Below, one piece after another: positions 5,245 through 8,629 of a stretch of 8,629 nt of DNA; the first letter of the stretch is position 1; each line of letters opens with the position of its first letter. This DNA is from JBDRGX01 sp043817485 [NCBI: bacterium] (GTDB taxonomy: Bacteria > JBDRGX01). Under the pieces are notes generated by a model. That model was not told the origin of the DNA. It did no database searches and saw only the letters and a program-made list of their open reading frames with translations. A program made the position numbers and the translations under genes. Location of the stretch: positions 1-8,629 of the forward strand of contig JBDRGX010000060.1 in the NCBI GenBank assembly GCA_043817485.1, written 5' to 3'.

Positions 5245-5676
5245 CTACAAAGACTCTTTTATTGCTCGGCATAACTCTTCTGGTTCGTCTGTACCAAGCC
5301 TGATTTGTTTACCATTCTTCAATAGAATTTGAACAGCAGACAGACCAGACACATTGTATAACCACCCATATGGTGTCAGGTGAATACCCCATCCATAGTA
5401 CCAACGATTTTTAACCACCTCACAATTTTGAATATCACTTAAGGAAATTTGTTTACGCCAGAAGCCAGGTCCAAAATGCCACGTTAAAGTGTTATTTTGA
5501 ATTTCAACTGTAAGCGTTGCGAACAAAATTGCACAAGCCATTAAAAGCAAAAGGACAGAGAAAAAAATCCAATCACTACCCTGAGTAAGTATAGTACCCA
5601 AAACAAAGAGAACTTCAGCTCCAATAGAAATAATTATAACATAACCAACCTGAGTATGTTTGTAGATTACATTCAT
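5245..5676 (-). CDS. Cassette-borne membrane protein with PH-like domain, unknown function
   Basis: The protein has two membrane helices near the N-terminus (about residues 10-31 and 36-55). A soluble part follows, with WHFGPGFWRKQISLSDIQ, NRWYYGWGIHLTPYGWLYNV, SGLSAVQILLKNGKQIRLGTDEPEEL. This layout (paired helices, then small beta domain with a GxGxxxxxIxLxDI strand and a final LGTDEPEEL strand/helix) resembles bacterial PH-like (bPH) membrane proteins, a type I associate with integron cassettes. Start choice: ATG at 5682 is only one base from AAGGAGG (plus 5684-5690), whereas ATG at 5676 is 7 bases away and preferred (143 aa; 145 from the first ATG). The gene fills one cassette between attC 2 and attC 1. 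It is visibly richer in G+C than the flanking chromosomal genes, consistent with transfer. Role unknown. Confidence 0.75.
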   Translation of the reverse strand: MNVIYKHTQVGYVIIISIGAEVLFVLGTILTQGSDWIFFSVLLLLMACAILFATLTVEIQNNTLTWHFGPGFWRKQISLSDIQNCEVVKNRWYYGWGIHLTPYGWLYNVSGLSAVQILLKNGKQIRLGTDEPEELCRAIKESL

Positions 5677-5697
5677 CTTCATGCCTCCTTGAAATAT

Positions 5698-5748
5698 GCT
5701 TAACGATAAAAATAACCAGCGAAGTCTGGTTCATTTTTCTTGTTAGGC
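5698..5748 (-). other. Integron attC recombination site 2
   Basis: On the minus strand: GCCTAAC (R'', 5748-5742), arm AAGAAAAATGAACCAG, 6-base loop ACTTCG, arm CTGGTTATTTTTATC, GTTAAGC (R', 5704-5698). The arms pair almost fully apart from one unpaired base, the extrahelical-base feature of attC folding. The stop codon of the 62-aa gene lies inside R''. All 51 bases equal attC 3 at 6437-6487. Confidence 0.93.
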
Positions 5749-5931
5749 TGTCTTACCACTATTTATTATGGAACTCTTCTTTCGAGCAACTGCAAAGGAT
5801 ACTACTTGGTGTTTGTTTGCAACCTGTCTCTTTTGGGCATCTTCAATAATGGCTTTGATGTCGAAATTGAACTTTGCCGCGTGTTCTTCACGAACATTCC
5901 GTACTTGTTTAACTATAGGATCTTTCCACAT
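5743..5931 (-). CDS. Small partner (probable antitoxin) of the PIN-domain protein
   Basis: The 62-residue protein begins MWKDPIVKQVRNVREEHAAK and continues FNFDIKAIIEDAQKRQVANK. I recognise this as the small-protein type encoded directly downstream of PIN-domain (VapC-like) genes and presumed to be the antitoxin; no DNA-binding fold can be demonstrated by eye. ATG 5931 lies 4 bases after the stop of the PIN gene (TGA 5938-5936), with GGGGGAG (overlapping that gene's end) as Shine-Dalgarno 8 bases upstream, so the two are coupled. The order toxin first, antitoxin second, is the reverse of most vapBC operons. Its own stop TAA lies within the R'' box of attC 2, so the C-terminal tail was set by the cassette junction. 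As the toxin gene is interrupted, this may be an orphan antitoxin. Confidence 0.75.
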   Translation of the reverse strand: MWKDPIVKQVRNVREEHAAKFNFDIKAIIEDAQKRQVANKHQVVSFAVARKKSSIINSGKTA

Positions 5932-5935
5932 TGAT

Positions 5936-6409
5936 TCACTCCCCCATTAATTCTTCGGGTGTGCAGATAACAGGACAAGCAAATCCATACTCTGCACAAA
6001 CTTTTCTTACTCTTTCTGTAATTTCTGCATTAGCAATATGAGTACAATTCCAAGTCATTAGGAATTGCATACGATGTACCGTAGCAACAGCAATATGTGC
6101 TGCATCTGTGGTTGCTTTTCGATGGATGACACCTGATTACAGAATAGCAGATGCCAAACTTATTACAGCTTCGTTGATATCGAGCAATTCAAACTCGGCA
6201 AGTATATTCAATCGCTTTTTGGCTGCTTCTGTATCACCAGAATTAGCTTCATCAAGCACGAATTGAGAGATATAGATGTCAAAATCCGTCTTTCGTTTTT
6301 GCCACCATTCCCAAGTAAGTTGTTGATGTCCAGCGACTATTATATCTCTACTTGGCCGTGCTGTGAGATAACTTGGGATAGTAGTTTCCATGTACAGTTT
6401 TGGTTTCAT
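5936..6409 (-). pseudogene. PIN-domain (VapC-like) toxin gene interrupted by an in-frame TAA
   Basis: From ATG 6409 (GAGGTG 8 bases upstream) the frame reads MKPKLYMETTIPSYLTARPS to residue 90 (...ISLASAIL). It meets TAA at 6139-6137 and then continues in the same frame for 66 codons to TGA 5938-5936. The second part reads SGVIHRKATTDAAHIAVATV...MTWNCTHIANA...CTPEELMGE, a normal PIN C-terminus. Counting the stop as a residue, the whole is 157 aa, the usual size. PIN proteins are metal-dependent RNases; visible acidic candidates are E8, D53/E54 and D102, and the last lies beyond the stop. The 90-aa product would lack D102 and the TWNC-HIAN core, so should be inactive. A C-to-T change (CAA to TAA), sequencing error or recoding could each explain the stop. 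The gene shares a cassette with the 62-aa partner. Confidence 0.85.
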
Positions 6410-6436
6410 ATATGCATCACCTCGCTCTTACCATCA

Positions 6437-6487
6437 GCTTAACGATAAAAATAACCAGCGAAGTCTGGTTCATTTTTCTTGTTAGGC
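6437..6487 (-). other. Integron attC recombination site 3
   Basis: Identical at all 51 bases to attC 2: GCCTAAC (6487-6481) to GTTAAGC (6443-6437) on the minus strand, same stem, ACTTCG loop and unpaired base. It lies 27 bases before the PIN gene start, so it closes the previous cassette and opens the PIN cassette. Confidence 0.93.
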
Positions 6488-6546
6488 TTTGCTTTGCTGT
6501 CTTTTTTCTTTTCTTCTGACTTACCGAAATATTGTGAATTCCATAT
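6439..6546 (-). pseudogene. Possible C-terminal remnant of a lost cassette gene reading through attC 3
   Basis: A minus-strand frame with no start codon runs ...SEEKKKDSKAKPNKKNEPDF then AGYFYR, ending at TAA inside the R' box of attC 3. A TGA at 6549-6547 bounds it upstream. The lysine-rich tail looks protein-like and may be the end of a deleted cassette gene, but reading through a 51-bp attC without a stop can happen by chance. No family is recognised. Confidence 0.3.
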
Positions 6547-6553
6547 TCATAAG

Positions 6554-6596
6554 GTCTGACCACAGACAGATTGCTTTCTCAAACAACTGGTTAGGC
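6554..6596 (-). other. Possible degenerate attC site 4
   Basis: Minus strand: GCCTAAC (6596-6590, a perfect R'' match) begins 5 bases after the stop of the 57-aa gene, as expected for an attC. The would-be R' box is GTCAGAC (6560-6554), which breaks the invariant GTT, and the inner arms pair poorly. It may be a decayed or rearranged site. Confidence 0.4.
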
Positions 6597-6601
6597 TGAC
6601 T

Positions 6602-6775
6602 TTAATGATCTTTTGTGTATGGAATTTTAACGTTTTCCCACAATAAACTTTTATGAGCTTCTTTTACCAGAATATCAGCAAACTCTTTTAAGCCCTTCCC
6701 TTTATTCTCTTCATATAACTTATCTCTGATATCTCTTGTCATTTTGACGCAATCAAAATTTTTATTCTTCATCAT
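6602..6775 (-). CDS. Small antitoxin-like protein (57 aa)
   Basis: ATG 6775 (or the adjacent ATG 6772) is preceded by a perfect GGAGG about 7 bases away. The frame reads MMKNKNFDCVKMTRDIRDKL, YEENKGKGLKEFADILVKEA, HKSLLWENVKIPYTKDH. The product is charged and helix-rich. The start overlaps by 14 bases the end of a broken PIN-type frame (TAA 6764-6762), the same toxin-then-partner order as in the neighbouring cassette. An R''-like GCCTAAC follows the stop by 5 bases, suggesting it too was cassette-borne. I infer an antitoxin role from this arrangement and from size; I do not recognise the family with certainty. The strong Shine-Dalgarno and overlapping frames argue that it is a real gene. Confidence 0.65.
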   Translation of the reverse strand: MMKNKNFDCVKMTRDIRDKLYEENKGKGLKEFADILVKEAHKSLLWENVKIPYTKDH

Positions 6776-6896
6776 TTAATACCTCCATTGGTGAAAATAT
6801 TTGTAATGGTTTATATCCATTTCTTAAATTTTCCGCATTAAACTGTACTATTCTATTAAAATTCACAACAAGTCTATTACATCCCTCTATAGTAAA
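6762..6896 (-). pseudogene. C-terminal remnant of a PIN-domain toxin gene
   Basis: A minus-strand frame without a start reads CNRLVVNFNRIVQFNAENLR then NGYKPLQIFSPMEVLNDEE to TAA 6764-6762. The word pattern (NxNxIxxFNxxNLxxGYKxxxIxSPMEV) matches the C-terminal end of a PIN/VapC-like subgroup. Upstream the frame closes at TAA 6899-6897 and I find no N-terminal half as far as 7046, so roughly the first two-thirds of the gene are gone. The stop overlaps the start of the 57-aa antitoxin-like gene. Residual gene with no likely function. Confidence 0.65.
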
Positions 6897-7046
6897 TTAT
6901 TAGCTATAACATAAGAAAATGAATTAAGCAAAATAAAAAAATATTCATCACTTTTTTTTGATTTTTTATTGCCATTTCTGCCAAAATCTTTTATATTCTA
7001 TACCACCTGTTTTATAATTTACTTTTTCAAATCAATAAGAAATAAT
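6897..7046. other. AT-rich spacer without recognisable gene
   Basis: About 150 bases of AT-rich DNA between the PIN remnant and the cupin gene. Short frames exist on the minus strand but none has a usable start with a ribosome binding site. No attC-like R boxes are seen. Confidence 0.5.
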
Positions 7047-7412
7047 TTATGGGTTTTCGCACGGTTTGACGTCTACCCAATTACAGGGATATGATATGTA
7101 AATATGCTTCACCCTATTGCGAATTGTAAATATTTGTCGAGATCCAGCACAAAGATATGCAAAATCACCTGCTTGATATTTTTCAACAACACCATCTGAA
7201 CTTATTTCTATTTCACCCTCAAGAATATATAGAATATCATCAACAGGAGCTTTTTCAACAATTCTTTCTGACTCAAATAATTCATGAATACCACATGACA
7301 TTTTGGTATCTCCTGTAGCAGGAAAAATTTCTGCAATATTTGAACCAGCCCATATTCCATCTGATATTGTATTAAGAACAATTGATTCTTTTAATACTTT
7401 TTTAATACTCAT
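7047..7412 (-). CDS. EutQ-like cupin-domain protein
   Basis: The 121-residue protein has one cupin barrel: CGIHELFESERIVEKAPVDD (40-59), ILYILEGEIEI (60-70), KYQAGDFAYLCAGSRQIFTI (78-97), VKHIYISYPCNW (101-112). The order (V)DDI-x-x-x-LEGE, AGD-x-x-x-x-x-x-G and final (Y/W)PxNW is that of EutQ, the cupin of ethanolamine utilisation. The N-terminal part of EutQ and all other eut genes are missing, so an ethanolamine role is not claimed. The usual cupin metal-binding His-x-His is absent, as in EutQ. ATG 7412 follows AAGGA by 7 bases and lies 26 bases after the membrane-protein stop, so the two are probably co-transcribed. Ligand unknown. Confidence 0.75.
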   Translation of the reverse strand: MSIKKVLKESIVLNTISDGIWAGSNIAEIFPATGDTKMSCGIHELFESERIVEKAPVDDILYILEGEIEISSDGVVEKYQAGDFAYLCAGSRQIFTIRNRVKHIYISYPCNWVDVKPCENP

Positions 7413-7438
7413 TTTATTTCCTTATTCTAATAAATTTT

Positions 7439-8110
7439 TCATAAAAAACATTTTCTTTTTTTCCAAAAATAAATAATACTAATAATCATAAAAATTGCAA
7501 GATAAATATGATAAAAATATTCATCGTTTTTAAATAAAATACACCAAGGAAGTTGTATTCCTATTGAAATAACAAATTTTATACTAAAAACAATAATAGC
7601 AACAAATAATCCCCATTTTTTCATTCCCCACAAACCAAAACTTGCTATTAAAAATAACGGAGTTATAAAAATTGCTTCAACAAATGACATTGACCAGTTA
7701 TAAAGCCCACTATAATTTTCTATAACAGAACTTCCATTATAAAAATTTTTATCAGGAAATCCTGATAAAAGAGAATCTATGCTTGGAATTAACATATATA
7801 AATGATCTACAAGTATTAACCCAATTATAATTTTAATTCCTATTAATGTTTTAATTTGCCTATTCATTAAAATAAGGGATAATAAAAAAAGTAAAGGAGT
7901 TATAAAAATGAAAGATGCAGATAATTGATCTATTAAAGATAGGTGTGATGGTAACAAAAAATTTTCAGGAGATACATATCCGGGCTCTCCTGGAAGTATT
8001 GTTTTTGGCTGCATTAAAAATAATTGTAAAACAATTGTTCCCAAAGCACATATAAATATTAACCATGCTATAATTTTAATTCTTTTTGATGTTTCAATTT
8101 GCTTATTCAT
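7439..8110 (-). CDS. Six-helix integral membrane protein, unknown function
   Basis: The 223-residue protein has about six membrane helices, near residues 12-33, 64-82, 88-108, 141-161, 166-186 and 199-216. A polar, Pro/Gly-containing loop (PKTILPGEPGYVSPENFLLP, 35-54) lies between helices 1 and 2. The C-terminus is basic (FWKKRKCFL), which by the positive-inside rule suggests it faces the cytoplasm. No conserved family motif is recognised. The start ATG 8110 has only a weak GGGAA upstream. A dispersed repeat with a TGGTATAAAA motif and a TATAAT (plus 8152-8157) lies just upstream and may supply the promoter. It heads a probable two-gene unit with the cupin protein. A distant resemblance to small DUF-type membrane proteins is possible but not supported. 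Confidence 0.7.
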   Translation of the reverse strand: MNKQIETSKRIKIIAWLIFICALGTIVLQLFLMQPKTILPGEPGYVSPENFLLPSHLSLIDQLSASFIFITPLLFLLSLILMNRQIKTLIGIKIIIGLILVDHLYMLIPSIDSLLSGFPDKNFYNGSSVIENYSGLYNWSMSFVEAIFITPLFLIASFGLWGMKKWGLFVAIIVFSIKFVISIGIQLPWCILFKNDEYFYHIYLAIFMIISIIYFWKKRKCFL

Positions 8111-8151
8111 TTTTATTTTTTTCCCAAAAAAACAACAAATTATTTTTATTT

Positions 8152-8178
8152 ATTATACAATTTTATACCAAATTGCAA
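8152..8178 (-). promoter_or_regulatory. Candidate promoter of the membrane-protein/cupin unit
   Basis: Minus strand: TTGCAA (8178-8173), 15 bases, TATAAT (8157-8152). The -10 is perfect but the -35 (4 of 6) and spacer are weak. The repeat itself offers an alternative extended -10, TGGTATAAA. Confidence 0.35.
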
Positions 8179-8312
8179 TTAGAAATAAAATGTTGCAAAT
8201 TTTTCTCCTTATTTCATATTTTAATATTTTAGATTTAATAGTTTTTCAATTGTTTTGAATTTTAGTCATTCAAATTTGTTTTGTCTTTTGATATTTATAT
8301 TTCGAATTTGGT
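8161..8312. repeat. Dispersed TTCGAA-rich repeat, copy 2
   Basis: Bases 8161-8199 match 2726-2764 at 37 of 39 positions. The rest is a diverged version of 2765-2871, sharing TTTAGTCATTCAAATTTG versus TTTGGTCATTCGAATTTG and similar words. Like copy 1, it lies just upstream of a minus-strand gene in the same orientation. Confidence 0.75.
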
Positions 8313-8320
8313 TTTACTTT

Positions 8321-8378
8321 AGGAGGTGAAAAAAAGAATTCCACTCCTCTACCCCCGCCAGATGGAGGACATTGAAAT
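8321..8378. repeat. GC-rich hairpin repeat, diverged copy B
   Basis: AGGAGGTG (8321-8328) can pair with CACTCCT (8342-8348). ATTCCACTCCT...ACCCCCGCCAGATGGAGGAC (8338-8370) parallels the repeat at 168-212, with its inner hairpin destroyed by substitutions. Confidence 0.6.
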
Positions 8379-8452
8379 AACCATTTATTTTCAAAAATGG
8401 AACCATAAATAAAAATTTTCAATTTGAAATAAATGCAAATGACCAAAAAATA

Positions 8453-8490
8453 AGAATTGGATTTTGAAAATTCGTAGGGGCAATTCATGA
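8453..8490. repeat. Dispersed hairpin repeat, broken copy
   Basis: Bases 8453-8480 are an exact 28-base inverted match to 470-497. The element continues GCAATTCATGA but the second palindrome arm (ATTGCCC), present at 461-467, is replaced after 8490 by GACTGTGTCGCAATAG. Something inserted or rearranged just past the palindrome centre. Confidence 0.75.
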
Positions 8491-8629
8491 GACTGTGTCG
8501 CAATAGAAATTTGGCATGAGAAGTATACAACATGTTGTGCCAATATTAGCAATAAATACTATATATGGGATAGTTTTGCCATTAATTATCAATCGTATAT
8601 ATAAAGACTTAAATTAGTTGATATAAAGA
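8491..8629. other. Unassigned DNA at right edge, possible end of a mobile element
   Basis: No convincing gene is visible. A perfect 12-bp palindrome ACAACATGTTGT (8527-8538) lies within a looser inverted pair TTGGCA (8511-8516) and TGCCAA (8538-8543). The abrupt junction with the broken repeat at 8490/8491 suggests this is the terminus of an insertion whose body lies beyond the window. Confidence 0.3.

Larger units (their letters stand above)
5704..6442 (-). mobile_element. Integron gene cassette carrying a PIN toxin/antitoxin pair
   Basis: The unit between the R' boxes of two identical attC sites (6443-6437 and 5704-5698) is about 739 bases. It contains the interrupted PIN gene, its 62-aa partner and one attC: exactly what would be excised as a circle. 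Stable-toxin modules in cassettes are known to favour retention of cassette arrays; here the toxin frame is broken. The identical flanking sites suggest recent acquisition. Confidence 0.8.

Noticed and set aside
5740-5950. Two overlapping plus-strand frames (5740-5934, 5768-5950)
   Set aside because: Both are antisense to the 62-aa partner gene, which has a ribosome binding site and correct cassette position.
5698-6487. CRISPR array, suggested by identical 51-bp repeats
   Set aside because: Only two copies, 739 bases apart with genes between, and the repeats have attC structure.
5698-6487. Identical 51-bp repeats as ends of an insertion sequence
   Set aside because: They are direct repeats, each a self-complementary attC, with no transposase between them.
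7047-7412. Ethanolamine utilisation locus
   Set aside because: Only a lone EutQ-like cupin is present; no other eut gene or microcompartment shell gene is visible.
8270-8533. 87-codon minus-strand frame (contains CPPSGGGRG)
   Set aside because: It translates three stacked dispersed repeats (8161-8312, 8321-8378, 8453-8490); no protein-like organisation or ribosome binding site.
8516-8617. 33-codon plus-strand frame starting MRSIQHVVPI
   Set aside because: Short, no Shine-Dalgarno, overlaps the palindrome at 8527-8538; not distinguishable from chance.

Overview
This window is a very AT-rich bacterial segment in which every convincing gene lies on the minus strand. It suggests a Gram-negative-type (outer-membrane) bacterium outside the well-known phyla: a PorV/PorQ-type barrel, an omptin-type outer-membrane protease, a stand-alone ThiD2 domain and an archaeal-type dUTPase sit around an ordinary miaA, and the intergenic DNA is full of short hairpin repeats. 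I cannot name the phylum from this alone.

Layout, left to right. (1) 1-720: the N-terminus of a DUF559-type protein running off the left edge, then about 300 bases packed with GC-rich hairpins and repeats, and a weak small ORF. (2) 723-4860: a housekeeping block read right to left: PorV/PorQ-like barrel, intrinsic terminator, miaA, a promoter-bearing repeat, dut, omptin-like protease, thiD2. (3) 4861-5176: REP-like hairpins and a gene-poor spacer. (4) 5177 to about 6600: an integron-type gene-cassette array on the minus strand, visibly richer in G+C than its surroundings. It has two 51-bp attC sites identical at every base (5698-5748, 6437-6487), a third divergent attC (5177-5234) and a possible degenerate one (6554-6596). 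One cassette carries a PIN-domain toxin gene with an in-frame stop plus its small partner; the next carries a PH-like membrane protein. (5) 6602-6896: a second, broken PIN/partner pair. (6) 7047-8110: a six-helix membrane protein followed by an EutQ-like cupin. (7) 8111-8629: a composite of dispersed repeats, several of which match the repeats at the left end and in front of dut.

How it fits together. The left block is chromosomal core (tRNA modification, dUTP hydrolysis, thiamin pyrimidine phosphorylation, envelope). The centre is a mobile cassette cluster with no integrase gene visible, so within this window it looks like a CALIN (attC cluster lacking an integrase) or the distal part of an integron. 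Repeats appear to do regulatory work: a REP-like hairpin ends in a plausible -35 for the porV-like gene, and a 39-bp repeat carrying an extended -10 sits in front of both dut and the membrane-protein gene.
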